From: Paragonimus westermani
Lineage: Eukaryota; Platyhelminthes; Trematoda; Plagiorchiida; Troglotrematidae
Direction: 5' to 3'
NCBI GenBank assembly: GCA_008508345.1
Contig: QNGE01003596.1
Span: forward strand, 16,266 to 80,265
DNA length: 64,000 nucleotides
A model generated the notes under the pieces. It was not told the DNA's origin and did no database searches. It saw only the letters and a list, made by a program, of their open reading frames with translations. The translations under genes and the position numbers were made by a program. Positions 36,003-47,728 of this stretch are shown piece after piece. Position 1 is the first letter of the stretch; the number at the start of each line of letters is the position of its first letter.

Positions 36003-36072
36003 CGGTATATCTAGGGCTCGAACCCGCAACCATCTGTTTGACAGATGTGTGTCGATACTTCTGAGTTACTGT
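36003..36072 (-). ncRNA. tRNA-like sequence, possibly tRNA-Leu(CAA) pseudogene or SINE head
   Basis: On the minus strand there is an A-box-like GTAACTCAGAAG, an anticodon-type hairpin CATCT-GTCAAAC-AGATG in which U33 precedes CAA, and a perfect B box GGGTTCGAGCCC. The T stem pairs only in its upper three positions and I find no full 7-bp acceptor stem, so a functional tRNA is unlikely. It has no hammerhead next to it, so it differs from the SINE family described here. Confidence 0.35.
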
Positions 36073-36999
36073 TAGCTCAACAGTGGTAGATGGCTATCCG
36101 TTTACTCCCGAACCTCGGCTATTTAGTATGTTTTTAAATTTACTCATTCCCTTGTCCTTTTCCATTTTACTACCTTGATTTGGTAGTGAGGCTTATACAA
36201 TGCATCCAGAGAATTATGCTCACTGGGACTTTGGTCCCACCAGGTGCAGTCATGTCGGACAAGTCTAAGTGAAGCAGTTAACCGGAAGGCAGTCCAACTC
36301 ATCAAGTTTTACGTCATACTGCTGACCGCGTAGTCGCATGTATGCAGCAGGACACAACCTTATGAGCACACAGCACAACTGCTTTTTTAATTGTGGCACT
36401 ACTGTTTTCCGGAAAGAGAAAAGAGGGGTGGAATTAGCCTCACATAAAGAACACTCTGATCGTCCAATGATTGACCATGGCCGCCAGTATGGTATCATTT
36501 AAAAGTCTGATATAGCCTCAAATACATTCGATGCGGGCATCAACAAACAAAATCATATCCAATGTCATTCACTGAGCTCTCAAGCTAGACGAGCACTTGT
36601 GCCAAATGAGTCAGACTGTTGTCTCATTGTTTTCCGGTATGGTTCCCTAGGCGAACCTTATTCTGTGTTCTCTATGATCAGTTTTTTTAGTCACGTTGAT
36701 AAGGCTTATGAAAATGCCTCGCTGGTTTTTTACCGGGTTCTGAATGTGACAACCACTGTCGAAAACTTTAACGAAGGCTGACTAAAATTTTGTGCGCAGA
36801 CCATGGGCATAACGTACTCGAAAAGTTGAGAGATGGTCCAAGCCATTTTATCTGGGAATAACAGAATACCATTTTGTACTGCTCTTGGAGTCGCTATACG
36901 CGAGATCATATTTTGAAATGTCAGTTCTATTGCTACAAATCCGCCGTGTCGACTTTGCAGGTGTGGATTGATGCTTGTTAATAATTCTCGCGCTTTCTA

Positions 37000-37320
37000 A
37001 TAGAGTGCCCGGAATCTGATAATCGTAGGACCATCAGTCTAACCCCTGTTGCTTCCGAGCTATTCGTTGGCTCTAGATTGCGTTAGCTCACAAAACTCAG
37101 AGAAATCGGTTTGGTAAAGAATATGCCAAATTTCGACCATATTCCGGGTGTGTTGGTCACATTTTCACCGTCCGATTTGCCTTGAACCGTCGGTACTCTT
37201 ATAGGCAGTCGTCGGTCATGGTCTTTTTAGACAGAAATACTCTCTTCGTTTTAGTTGTTCGCATCGTTGTCTGGATCTGTCTTCCTTACAAGCGAATTGG
37301 GGAAAATGAATGAATCCATG
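37000..37320 (+). mobile_element. Reverse transcriptase fragment of an RTE-like element
   Basis: Shifting frames read ESDNRRTISLTPVASELF (37014), LTKLREIGLVKNMPNF (37087) and SWSFLDRNTLFVLVVRI (37218). These match the palm and fingers blocks that precede the catalytic box (usual forms NYRGISLTPIASKL, QAGFRPG and VFLDFRSAFDS). The remaining domains are absent. It is in sense orientation in RABGAP1 intron 7. Confidence 0.6.
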
Positions 37321-38156
37321 AGGTTCTCTGTATGTTTCCTCTGCACGGAATTTGTGCACAACTATCTCGACTGTTTCCTAAGTGTGTCAGTTGGTCAACT
37401 ATTCAGGTTACACGATGTACAATGATCAAGTCGCATGTCTCGCACGTCCGTCGGGTATTTCCCCTACCGGACACCATATACTGGGACCACCAACAGTTGT
37501 GTGAAACCGCAACAAGTATGATTACCTTTACTGTTTCATTGAGTCCAGTGGATGGGTATCTCAATCTGTTGGTCTTGGAAGAGCTATCTGACGTGATAAC
37601 TTTTCCCAGTAAATGGTGTGCATGCATCTGCGATGTTTATAATTCTTCTGCCAAAGTTTTTTTCTATCCCATTTCCTATTCTAGACTATTTCACTTCATG
37701 GTTGTGTTGAACGGTCGTTCGAGTCCCAGAACTCTCTTGCCCGACTCAGTAGATGTTAATGACAAAGAATTTACGCTAAATGTTTTTTTGACTCATCTTG
37801 GTCTACTCCTGTTTTGCTAGATGTTTGTACGCGTCAATTTGCTGCATTATTGTGTTTCTCCTTTCAGTACTGTTCGCATACATAAGTTATCAGCCACGTT
37901 TTGTTTTCCAATCATCCCAAAACTATAATCATATTTACATTGATCCGTATCATTGCTGCGTAAACCAAAAATCCACTCCCGAACGTCTTGAGCTTGTATG
38001 CTTCCGTAACTTTTGGCCGCAATCGTTACAAGCCGTATGTTGTATACCTGGAAGTTTCGGAAACCGTGGCACGTCTTCTCAACAGGATTTCACAATGAAT
38101 TTGTTACCATTGTTATCCTTCTCATTCAACGTTTCGTTTGTGCTCGCCTGTTACAG
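37321..38156 (+). other. RABGAP1 intron 7, last part
   Basis: It includes a 162-residue open frame (37332-37820) with no recognised motif and no splice phase that would add a needed exon. It ends with the acceptor ttgtgctcgcctgttacag. Confidence 0.5.
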
Positions 38157-38560
38157 GTTTCATTGAATCCAGCGTGGTCACTGATGGAGACGAGGATAAC
38201 GAACCCTTAATGAGTGGTCACGGCGTGGTGTCTCAGGAGGTGAATGACGATCAACTTCTAAAAGACTGGGGCGCTTTAATCCCGGACTGGCACGCCAAAG
38301 TTAGACAAACTATGAGTCACACACCGTATTATTCGCCCACCGGTGTCTCTCAGACAGAGACAGAACTGGCGGATCAACTGTTATCCGGAACTGTCGGGCC
38401 AGGACTTGCGATACTTGGTTCTGTGCTGCATCAACGAATCAGGCGGTTAGTTAGCCGGGGCGTTCCGGATGCACTGCGAGCTGAAGTGTGGCAGCTGTTA
38501 GCTTCCTGTACCACGGGCGAATCCAACCTGATGGATGTCTATCGTATTTTGATAACTAAG
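38157..38560 (+). CDS. RABGAP1: RABGAP1 exon 8: start of TBC domain
   Basis: An acidic stretch (GDEDNEPLMSGHGVVSQEV) matches EEEDNDEPLLSGSGDVSKE of the vertebrate protein, followed by LLKDWGALIPDWHAKV (vertebrate ILETWGELLSKWHLNL). The TBC domain opens with RRLVSRGVPDALRAEVWQLL, the classical first motif of Rab GAPs, and ends YRILITK. An insert of about 45 residues lies between the WHAK block and RRLV. The donor is gtttgt, weaker than the others. Start phase 1, end phase 0. Confidence 0.92.
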
Positions 38561-40294
38561 GTTTGTTCACGTTCCAGTTAAACTAGATTTCAGCCTGTTA
38601 AAGGTCTTATCTAAGCAATCTATCTGTTTCTTATCATCACGCCGTTTTGCGTACCAACAGACCACTGATATTTTCCATTCACATCTTCATCAACAAACTC
38701 GCATGCATACATTGAAACCAAACTGTTACTCGCATTACGTTCTAGCCCTACTTTATTCTCCTTTTCTGTGCTTTTCGGTGTCCACAAGTTTTGTGAGATG
38801 TAGACGTGAGCTAAACATCATCAGTCTGCCGCAGCCTAGACTGTAACGGTCATAACAACCGTTACTCAAATTCGGTAGTCGATGTCGTTATACCTGTCCA
38901 GTTTCATTGTAGCTGAAAGCATGGAGGACTGCCCGATACACTGACAGAATGTGAGCACAGATTTGTCACCTGAGGTGCAGTTGACGCGACTTCACTGAAC
39001 CGATGACCTGTCACTGTCTGAACACTTTCAAGCTGCACGATTGACGTAAAACGACACAATGCTTTGCTAAGTTTTTCAAACTTTAAAGTCTTAAACAACA
39101 CCTGTCAGACTACGTTGACCGCGTGGTTTTATTTTTGTGCAATAAAACGACGGGGCCGTTTACAGATTCGTGTACTCAGGTGGTTGTATCGACTTTTAAA
39201 AGTATTATGGGGACTGGTTTCTTGCTAGCTGTGGCGACCGTTGTCAACTTTAACTGTGTGGGTTCACACCGACCGTGTAAGAGGTGTCATTTTACGGCGA
39301 CAAAGCCAATCCTCCGAAGTTGGGAACCTAGAATGTCTTCAACTATTTGTCCATCTATGTTTGCGATCAGTCGCACAGGTCCGGCGACACCTGCAAGTAC
39401 GCTACACACGAAACAAGCCTAATTGAGCTTCTCAAGTTTGGCGTCTGTTTGAAATGTCTTCTCGTCAAACAATGAACCTCAGTATTCTGGTACGACTGCA
39501 GTGTCTACTCATTAGTGCGTACGTCGAGGTGTGTCATAGTTGTGTTGCTGCTGCGTCCACGTACTTCACCTAGCAAATACTGTCCGAGTTCGTGAGTAGG
39601 CTTACTGGGCCCCCTTTAGTTAAGTGGTTGGAATGCGAATACGAGTATCTGTTACGTAACACTTAGTTACAACTAGTGTTCATCGTGTACATTAGACACT
39701 TCGGTAGGAAACGGTTGCGCAGTTATCTGGTAAGGATTTTTAGTAGTCTTTTGGAGTAAGTGTTTTCATTAATGCACAGGCGTAAATTAGTTCGTTTTCC
39801 GGTTCACCTTATGTCACCATGTTTAAAGCGGTACGAAACAGAGACCTGGCAAATCGGATTTCATGCGCAAATGGCGCGAACTCCTAATCCTTTTGGTACA
39901 GTCTCATTCTTGTGTGTTCACCCGGACAGCACCTCCTCTTGGCGTTTTTTTCTGGTAAGACGCTGTTTGGAAATGCCGGATTGCCTTTTAACTTGAGAAT
40001 GAACATACATTTATTGTGCAAATCGGTTTTTAGCTTCTGAGCTGTTGTTTGTTACACTATAGATGTCATTGATTGGTATTTTGCGGGTTTTTACCGTCAC
40101 TGTATGTTCCAACTGATCGTATGTCCGTCCACTATCGTACAACTCAGTGGGCAACGCTGTTGATTCGTCTGTTAAACATACCGTTGAATTTCACTCTCAG
40201 CGGTTTATGGCAACTTGTTGATAGTTACTCTGCTTAATTCAGCTTTTTGTTCAAATGCTCTCGATTCCTCTTCGTACTGTTACGTGGTTTACAG
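38561..40294 (+). other. RABGAP1 intron 8, nothing recognised
   Basis: About 1.7 kb between gtttgt and tgttacgtggtttacag. The frames at 39123-39422 and 39760-39996 have no similarity, and the flanking exons join as in the vertebrate protein, so no exon is missing here. Confidence 0.7.
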
Positions 40295-40477
40295 CCTTGC
40301 AAACAAGATGCCGTTATCCAACGTGATCTGGCACGCACCTTCCCAGCTCATGGTTTCTTTCGTATGCAAGTCGGCCAGGAGTATTTATTCCAGGTCAGTC
40401 GAGCATACGCGCTATACGATGAAGAAGTTGGCTACTGTCAGGGCTTGTCGTTCTTCGCTGCTGTGCTGCTGCTCCAC
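40295..40477 (+). CDS. RABGAP1: RABGAP1 exon 9: TBC catalytic fingers
   Basis: This exon holds both catalytic residues of the dual-finger TBC mechanism. The arginine finger is the Arg of IQRDLARTFPAHGFF and the glutamine finger is the Gln of GYCQGLSFFAAVLLLH. Vertebrate equivalents are ITRDINRTFPAHDYF and GYCQGQSFLAAVLLLH. Both are intact, so the protein should be an active Rab GAP. Acceptor gtggtttacag, donor gtaagt, both phase 0; the split points equal those in the vertebrate alignment. Confidence 0.95.
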
Positions 40478-41089
40478 GTAAGTAATCTAACTACTGCTTA
40501 GTAGTAGGAGTTTTGGTTAATACAAATTTGTCCTCAATCAGGATGGATCACAGCTTTCCTATTCCCGTAGACGTTTCAGCCAACTGCTTTCGATACGAGT
40601 CAATAAACTCGTTACCACTGGAGTATGTCAATGGTTTAAAGTATCTTTTTATCATATCATGTCCCACGAAAGGGCCCTCACCAGTGTCTCTTCACTATCT
40701 TGGACGTGTTCCAGTGAGTATTCATCCATTCGTACTGCCATATATTGTTGGTACTCCGTTTTTGTCTTTAACAACTCAAGAACTTGACACCCAATTTAGA
40801 TTGTGTTTAGGGCGTAGTCACCACCGTGTGTTTGCGCCTAGCACTTGTATCTGCCACTCTACGCTTAGTTAAAGATGCTTCTAGTTTACGCATTTCGTCG
40901 TTTACTACGACGAGCAAAAACATATTTGTCTGTTTGAAGCTGAGCTTACAATCGCTATGCTCTCTGGGTCAGCGACCTGACCCATTCATGCGAGAGATGC
41001 ACATATACTCTCAGTATTTGATCATCGTTGACTGCACCAGTTTGCTCCTATCTAATGGACTGACTTCGTTAGCAACGTAACTGTCCATC
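40478..41089 (+). other. RABGAP1 intron 9, first part
   Basis: Unassigned intron sequence. The frame at 40513-40872 is open but not conserved. Confidence 0.6.
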
Positions 41090-41420
41090 GGCATGTGTTT
41101 TGGGAATGTGGGAATTCGCGAACGATAACCCAGGTATTGAAAGCACACAGTCTACGCCGATCATGTACTCTGCGTCGTCCTGCGCATTATTCAGTGTGGC
41201 TGCTAATGGTTTCAAGAAATCCCAAGACGGCCAGGCGATGACGTGGTCACGGACTATGAAAACTTTACGGTTAGCGGGGTTGATAGGTATCGTCTATCTG
41301 GTTAGGAAATTCGCGACCATTCACACTGCTGGTTGGACACACTTTCTGACATGACATTATGTCGCAGTCACTGGCGAGTTTGTTTCCGCGACCTTATTGA
41401 TCTTTCTTTTCAGTGAAATT
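41090..41420 (+). mobile_element. C-terminal fragment of an RTE-like element
   Basis: The readings CALFSVAANGFKKSQDGQ, AMTWSRTMKTLRLAGL and, after a shift, TLCRSHWRVCFRDL match the fluke RTE C-terminus (usual RALFS..GWKK, GGQAMTW.R.MK, and LCRS.WR). It is sense-oriented in RABGAP1 intron 9. This is only the last ~100 codons. Confidence 0.65.
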
Positions 41421-41674
41421 CAACTGTTTCCGGTTTGTTTTCTTTCCCTCTTTTTTTCTTCGTCACCCGTTTCTTACTCCACAACTTTGTCCACTGTTGT
41501 CAGGACCAGCGGGAACTATTACCGTTGTGCCCGTGAGCGTGGCTTACAATTCCAAATTGATCGATTGATCGACTGAATGGCTAAAAATCCAGTTCATCGT
41601 ATGCGTTTTCTACACTTCGTTTTACAGGCGGTTGAAAAGGTTTCAACCAGTCCAATTTCTGTTCTTGTTTGCAG

Positions 41675-41800
41675 ATGCCTGTCGAGCAGGCGTTCACGTT
41701 AATGGTGCAAGTGAACAACCGCTACGGTGTCCGTGAGTTGTTCCTGAACGATTTCGAAGGGTTGCACATGCGGTTGTACCAGTTGAAGCGGATTGTTCAA
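41675..41800 (+). CDS. RABGAP1: RABGAP1 exon 10: TBC domain
   Basis: The reading MPVEQAFTLMVQVNNRYGVR and ELFLNDFEGLHMRLYQLKR aligns residue for residue with the vertebrate MPEEQAFSVLVKIMFDYGLR and ELFKQNFEDLHCKFYQLER. It is 42 codons, phase 0 on both sides, with acceptor ttcttgtttgcag and donor gtaagt. It was too short to appear as a separate ATG-bearing open frame, but the match leaves little doubt. Confidence 0.95.
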
Positions 41801-42425
41801 GTAAGTTTGTCGGTCTTATGTGGGTGCGTTTTGATGTAACGGTACACAAAACATCGTCAGACACCGTTTGACCTGTGGAATTTGTATCAGACTGTTGGCT
41901 GTCTTACTCAAACAGGAATATCGTGTTCGTGACTGGGACCACGTGAATATGTGTGTGTGTAGATCTGTGCTGTACACATGCTGAATCGATCACCGTGGTT
42001 CTAATTTGCCGCTGTGTTATAACCTTCCTCCGCTGTTGATGGGCATACGTCTGTGTGACTTGAGCCTCAAAGTGAATGTGATCTGACGCAACTGTGAGCT
42101 TTATACCAGCTGTTTGCTTGCATTTCAGGTGTCATCCAATAAGAAGAGTGCAATCTTACAGCAGGTGTTATGAAGTGCAAATCAATTGGTACCCGGATGT
42201 TGGGTTACGCAGCCATTTGGCAAGCAGTGTAGAAGTGGTTCAGTGTTAAATGATTGTGAAATCTCCAGCTCATACACGGAGATATTGCTGTCTGTTCAAT
42301 ACTGACTTATTCACGGGCTGTTCCACATGGCACTATCTCAAGCTACTCATTTACAGTTAGTGTAATTGCTGCTGACGGATTCGCATGATTAAACTTTCTT
42401 CCGTTCCCATTTCTGTTCTCCACAG
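41801..42425 (+). other. RABGAP1 intron 10, nothing recognised
   Basis: 625 bp between gtaagt and tttctgttctccacag, without repeats I can name. Confidence 0.75.
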
Positions 42426-42569
42426 GACCAGTTGTCTGATGTGGACAAGCATTTTACGGAACTAGGTCTGGAGACGCACATGTATGCTAGTCAGTGGTTT
42501 CTCACTCTGTTCACGGCCAAGTTTCCACTTACTCTAGTGTTTTGCATCGTGGACCTATTCCTGGCCGAG
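42426..42569 (+). CDS. RABGAP1: RABGAP1 exon 11: most conserved TBC block
   Basis: The reading ELGLETHMYASQWFLTLFTA and KFPLTLVFCIVDLFLAE aligns with the vertebrate ISLEAHMYASQWFLTLFTA and KFPLYMVFHIIDLLLCE. The SQWFLTLF block is the core helix of the C-terminal TBC subdomain. 48 codons, phase 0 on both sides, donor gtgagt. Confidence 0.95.
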
Positions 42570-43475
42570 GTGAGTTTGCCACCTTTTCACACGCCCTCAC
42601 TCCTATGCTCTCTTTTTTTCCCACCGCTCTGTCCGACTGTCAGTCACTTAATGAACCAGCGGCTTATATAGACAGAATCCGTTCCACTGGTCCAAGGCGT
42701 CCATCTGTCAATGAGCCTATCCGCGAGGTAGATGGCACGCTTAACCATCATAAGTCTGGAGGATTAGAACGCTGACGAAACCTATCGAGGGTCAATTCAA
42801 TTGGCTTCTTGCTTCTACCGTGTTATAACCGCAAACTTGCAATGTCTTACTTTGGTCGGTAGACTTGGAACCACCAATCAGCGTAACCTGTAAAACATTT
42901 TTTATGGGTACACACGATAAATCGTTAGTCGGCTGTATCCTCAAAAGTCAGGAAGCCAATAACATTTTCTATTGTCCCTGTTTACCGTTGTTGGTGTCTG
43001 ACCTGTTTTCTGCAGTCACGATACTAGTGGACTATTGACGTAGAAAGTTATAAGGTGAATTAACTGTACCGTTATTGTTTTTGTTCATACGTGAAGGGGG
43101 GGATTCGATGTGTGGTGTTACTCAGCGTTAATTATAGCTTTTTGTTTACCTTGTAAAATGCTCTTAGTAGGCTGAAAATGTGGCGAGCATTCATACAGTT
43201 CTAAGTGTACATGATTCTTTTTGTGATTTGACCGCCATTAAGCAGTATCTTTCACTGGTTAGTCTGTTTTGCATTTTGCCTGATTCTTCGATTGAGGTTA
43301 CATCCCTCATTTTCTCGAGCTTGACTCCACTGATTCTGAATCTAGATTGTTTGTATTCCAAACAATTCTAACTTATCTCTACTCAAATTTCATGTCCTCT
43401 CTGAGCTATTCTCATCTGCCGCAATCTCAAGCCATCACCAGCATTCTGTATCCTGCTAATTTTTGCGTTCTGTAG
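42570..43475 (+). other. RABGAP1 intron 11 with an RTE remnant
   Basis: 906 bp. The RTE remnant at 42690-42900 is listed separately. The rest is unassigned. Confidence 0.7.
42690..42900 (+). mobile_element. RTE-like element remnant (inter-domain block)
   Basis: The DNA aligns with 29115-29300 and 50735-50905 of the larger copies. Shared words include ctatc-gcgaggta, ataagtc-gga, ggttagaacg-type, cttgcttctac-gtgtta and ttggaaccacc. It covers only the segment between endonuclease and reverse transcriptase. Sense orientation. Confidence 0.7.
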
Positions 43476-43646
43476 GGTATGATTTTCATATTCAAAATGG
43501 CTCTCACTCTACTGCGTCTGGCTAGACGTGATCTGTTGGGTCTAGACTTTGAAGGCGTCCTGAAATACCTTCGAGTCACGATGCCCAAACGCTTCATCGA
43601 TACGCAGGCCGGTGACGATCTGTTAGCAGCCGCTGTTTCCGCCAAG
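43476..43646 (+). CDS. RABGAP1: RABGAP1 exon 12: end of TBC domain
   Basis: The reading GMIFIFKMALTLLRLARRDL and LGLDFEGVLKYLRVTMPKRF aligns with GISVIFNVALGLLKTSKDDL and LLTDFEGALKFFRVQLPKRY. 57 codons, phase 0 on both sides. Acceptor tttttgcgttctgtag, donor gttagt. It finishes the GAP catalytic domain. Confidence 0.94.
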
Positions 43647-44579
43647 GTTAGTTTTAATGACCGTTTTGACGAGTGGTACTACTTGATACATCTTCACGGG
43701 ATTACTTCAAGATCCAGTGTTTTTTTTTGTTTCTTGGCGTACGCTTTGTGCTTATTAACTGTAGCTTGGGGTGTCACATTAATAATGCTCTATTCAGAGG
43801 AAGCAGTGGTTAATATCGCAGTTTCACAGTTTTTGAACTATGTGCGCCCTTTAACTGTCCGTTCTATTTGGGTGAATTCACTGACTACAAGTTGGTACTT
43901 TACCGAAGCGCTCCAGAATTAACTCGTTTGATTCTCATCATCCGTGTTTGTCTTCGTTGGGGCTACCTCATTAGGCTCGAGTGCTTTCGTGGTGATATGT
44001 CCATCGAGTTTTTGCTCTAATCATGCTGCACAAATGTGCTCTGATCGCAGGTCATTTGGATTTTTCCTCATGAGTTTGTTGTTACTTTTGCAGCAGTTCA
44101 TTCCGATCCCAGTTGCCTACCCTGTTTGTGTTCAAGTCAGCATGCAAACCTGATCGCACCCTAATCGTACATTACGGCAACTCGTAACCATCCCACAATG
44201 GTTCAATGTGCACTTCTAGCAGCTTGGATGTCATGAGGACCATAAAGTAATGAACAAAACTTGCTTTCTGCGTTTGATCATCAGGCTAATTACAACACAA
44301 TAACCGGAGCGAGTCAGAAAAACGGTCAATAGGGGTTGTGGGCGGCGTGCTCTTTATCCGTTACGTAATTGAGTCATTGAATCATTAAAGACATAGCTGA
44401 CGAACAAATGTTTTCCGTAATTATTCATCAGACCATTGTAATTATATATGTACAATAAAATTAAATCAATATCAGGAAAACTGCTGTTGGTCTGTATGAT
44501 AGGGTACAAAATTCCAAACAGGCGGGTCAAGGCAATCAACGAGTCACTGGTGATTGCGATGAAAGGTTTAAAGATCCGC
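43647..44579 (+). other. RABGAP1 intron 12, first part, nothing recognised
   Basis: About 930 bp of unassigned intron sequence before the PLE fragments start. Confidence 0.6.
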
Positions 44580-45000
44580 TCATGGCCAGGTTACAGAAGT
44601 CGAAATTGAAGTTGATTTGACCTTTGGCCACGGTAACTGCAGGTTTTGTACAAACTTCTTTTGAGAACAAAGATCCGGATTGCATAACCGAATAGCAATC
44701 GGTTCCGCAATGGCAGTAGCTTCGTTGTCTGAACAGCTTGGAGTGGTTGGCCGGGATTTTGTAAACTGTGCGAAAGGCGTGTTCTGTTGAACGCGATGGT
44801 CCGTATTGGCAATATGTGCAACTACTGAACTGCTAGTAGATTTGGTCAAACCGGACCCCTGCATGGGATGGTGTTCTTTGATTCGTTTGGACAAATGCTT
44901 AATCGCCCGACCTATATTCCGCCGTACAACAGCAGGAAATGGAATACACAAGCAGGGATCAATTGAAAACAAACACTTTGTCTTGGAGAATCCAAGCACT
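44580..45000 (-). mobile_element. Penelope-like element fragment (GIY-YIG endonuclease)
   Basis: On the minus strand the single open frame reads RNIGRAIKHLSKRIKEHHP, then SSSVVAHIANTDHRVQQN, NEATAIAEPIAIRLCNPD and SQKKFVQNLQLPWP before its stop. This covers the Arg helix (RIKEH), the central HIA/HxV block, the catalytic EAIAI-like stretch and the C-terminal QKKFVQ..LPWP of PLE endonucleases. The block around NEATAIAEP is disturbed relative to the usual NIAEAIAIR, so it may be damaged. Confidence 0.8.
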
Positions 45001-45599
45001 TAGGAACGAAGCAGTGAACCAACTTTGTAATTTTGTCGCAGGGAAAGTGTATCTGTGGAGATTCTGATACAATCGACGGTTCTGTATTTCTATTACGACA
45101 TCATTCGTGAACGACATACGAATGGAGATAGTTTTCTTTTCACCGAATCACTTGACTTGATAGTGATCATGCTCCGAGATATGAAACGGTCAGGATAGCC
45201 ATTTTCCTTTAGCACATTGGCGATTGTTTTCAATTCTTGTTCTTATGCCCATGTGGAACATTTTCCTGATGTCCACTTCGACTTCTGTGACCTAACTGTG
45301 ATCGGATCTGTAAACCACTCACCATAAACACCATTGACTCAGTGTTCGAGTGGCTTAACTCGTTTGTTTGGAATATTATATCCTATTACACCGACCAGTG
45401 GTAGTTACACACTCATTGTTCTAACTTGTGGGCTTGATTGATCGTGGGCCAAGGAAGATTAAGTGTCCGCACGGATTTTTTCCAAGCACAGAGGCCAGGG
45501 TTGCACAATCGGATGCTAATAGTCTCCGTAACCGTCAGCTTTCGGAATCTTATCATTTTGGTCGATTTATTGGCATTCGGTAGACAATCAGAAAGGCGT

Positions 45600-47450
45600 T
45601 TTATTTACTAGCAGAATGATTAGAGTCCGTCAACTGTCCAACAGTCGTCACATCACCGTTCAACCACGTAGGCTGATGCTCACGCATTCTGCCGTCTTCT
45701 GGTGCGGACAACGTATGATACTCGATACGAGTAAACAGTGAGTACACACAACAACTGGAAGAGCCTGGAAGTTTGTCTTTCACTTGTGACATGATAACAA
45801 GTGTTGAACGGAAACTCACGCATACTTGAGCAACAGGGTTGGTTACTTCGACTGAATTTCTGAGCTTCCTTGCGATAACTGCAGTTTTTGGGCATCTCTT
45901 GAAAAGGAAACTAATAAATACAAGTTTCATATTCACAGAAGGTGTTTCAGATTTCCACTCTACCGTCTACATCGTTTTCCGAATGAATCACATCGGGTGG
46001 CAGTTGTGCATGACGAGCACTTCGTGTAGAAAATTTAGCTCAGCTTGTAAAGCTTCAGTGCTGCAGGTCTTTAGCGCCCCACCCGTCAAACATCGTATGA
46101 GGTTCCGCTTTTGATTTAGCGGAGCGAAACTGACCGTTCGAAGTTTGTTTTCTGTAACTTTTCGTTGAACTGAATCTTCTTTCCCTAATATGCCAAAATC
46201 CAAAACATTTAATTGGTCGTCTGATTCCCTGGTGAATTTGATACTGCTAGGGGCTGAGTTAAAAACCACCATAACTCTGTTCACGTTAGAATTCTCATTT
46301 GCGATGCAGAAAAGTGTAACCTGTTCAATGACCACTGACTTGATTAGTCTCCAAATTGCTCAGGAAAAAGTCAGCTCACAAGGAACCAAGAGGAGAGCCC
46401 GTTATCGTTCCATCTCTCTGTCGGTAGATTGCGTTGTTAAACAGAAACAGAACACTACTAGTGCAAAGCATCAAATCATCTCAATTCATCTTTTGGGATG
46501 CTCCTGTGTTTGTTGTTACATTCGATCAAATCGCATAAATAGTCATTTGTATCTTGTAGATGCACAGCCGTTAATAGTGAAGCGGGTTTGGTTCTTGGTC
46601 TACCTCGATAAAATGAGACGTATCTCGGAGACCGTTTTGCTAAGTCCATCCTCATGGTTTCGAGCAAAACGACGAGTGGTTCGACCAGAGTATTCTAAGG
46701 CGAGTTACACACATCTCAAATGGGTCTCAGAGGCAAACCTACTTTGTACCCTTTGGGCAGACCGTATAACCTAGGGATTATTGCTCCAACGGGACGGACA
46801 CGTTCGAACTTGGCCGTGTCAGTTATCCAAGTTTTGTTTTATTCGGCGCAATTTTTCGGATGTCGCCTTTTCAGTAGCTGGTGTCGTTTTTCTCCGTGTT
46901 CATCTTCATGAGCTTCGAAATGCCAGCGAGTATTTTATTCATTTTAGCAACGTAACCACTCATGCATTAAAACAACACCCGTTCCTTTATCCATTCTGGA
47001 GAGCATCATGTGCCCGTTCTTTTGTAACCACTTTAATGCTGCTTGGTCAAGAGCTGTTTACTTGTGGTATGTAGTTGAGATACTGATAGCACTAGTTAAC
47101 CAACGTTGACTCCAGTCTTTCTCCGTTTACAGTTGATGATGGACCTAAGGAAGCTAGGTGATCTTACAAATTTTTACATTGAACTTCCAAATCAAGCTGG
47201 CCATTCTTACGAGGTGGAAAACAGAAATTAGGTCCTGATGGCAATGTCTTAAGCAAAATTTTGTTTAAATTCAGGGAGGAGAAGTTATGAACATATTGCT
47301 CGAGATTATCCGGAAATCTGGAGCTCAGTTTCAGCGTGTTTGACTGATTGGACAGTTCATTCATTCGGATATTCGTTCGCTTGGTCGCAATACTATTAAC
47401 GCACACTCTGTAGGTCGCTTTCCAACAATTCGTCCAATACACCTTCACAC
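45600..47450 (-). mobile_element. Penelope-like element, most of the ORF, decayed
   Basis: On the minus strand three parts appear in order. The N-terminal block at 47448-47164 reads YVHNFSSLNLNKILLKTLPS and NFCFPPRKNGQLDLEVQ (usual NLSS..LT..Q..AL..G.NF.P.P). The reverse transcriptase thumb at 46335-45988 reads FTRESDDQLNVLDFG, then APLNQKRNLIRCLTGGA. The start of the GIY-YIG part at 45936-45601 reads VCVSFRSTLVIMSQVKDKLP, CCVYSLFTRIEYHTLS and MREHQPTWL. The catalytic RT palm between 46340 and 47160 is hard to read. Frameshifts separate the parts. The + strand 194-residue frame at 46190-46774 is its antisense. Confidence 0.75.
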
Positions 47451-47728
47451 TGAGAGTTGGGTTGGATGTATTTTGAAGACTATCGATCAGGTTGTATACT
47501 GTTACTGAAGCTTGCGTATAGAATTGCTTCTCTAAAGTGTTCAGGACTCTATTTCTGAGCCTATTTGGGGTACTGAGCGGTGTCGCTTATAACTTGTTTT
47601 TTTAAATGTTTCTTTGTAGATTCCGATTTTTCCATTGTCTTCATGACATCTAAGGCACTCAATATGTGAGCCCAATTATTCGAACCAAACATTCCACCCA
47701 CTCTCCCCTTTTTTGGCTTTCAACTTAG
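47451..47728 (+). other. RABGAP1 intron 12, last part
   Basis: Unassigned sequence ending in the acceptor tttggctttcaacttag. Confidence 0.7.

Larger units (their letters stand above)
32930..36999 (+). other. RABGAP1 intron 7, mostly unassigned
   Basis: It contains the hairpin at 35233-35291 and a tRNA-like segment at 36003-36072, described separately. The open frames at 33268-33615, 33727-34098, 34040-34261 and, on the minus strand, 35420-35641 and 35626-35850 show no recognised domain. Part of 33490-33720 looks like a dispersed repeat by composition, but I could not match it inside the window. Confidence 0.45.

Noticed and set aside
37332..37820. 162-residue plus-strand open frame in intron 7
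   Set aside because: No recognisable domain, no phase-compatible splice sites needed by RABGAP1, and biased hydrophobic composition; treated as chance, though a lineage-specific exon cannot be excluded.
46190..46774. 194-residue plus-strand open frame, one of the longest in the window
   Set aside because: It is antisense to a Penelope-like reverse transcriptase (the APLNQKRNLIRCLT block on the minus strand) and has no motif of its own.
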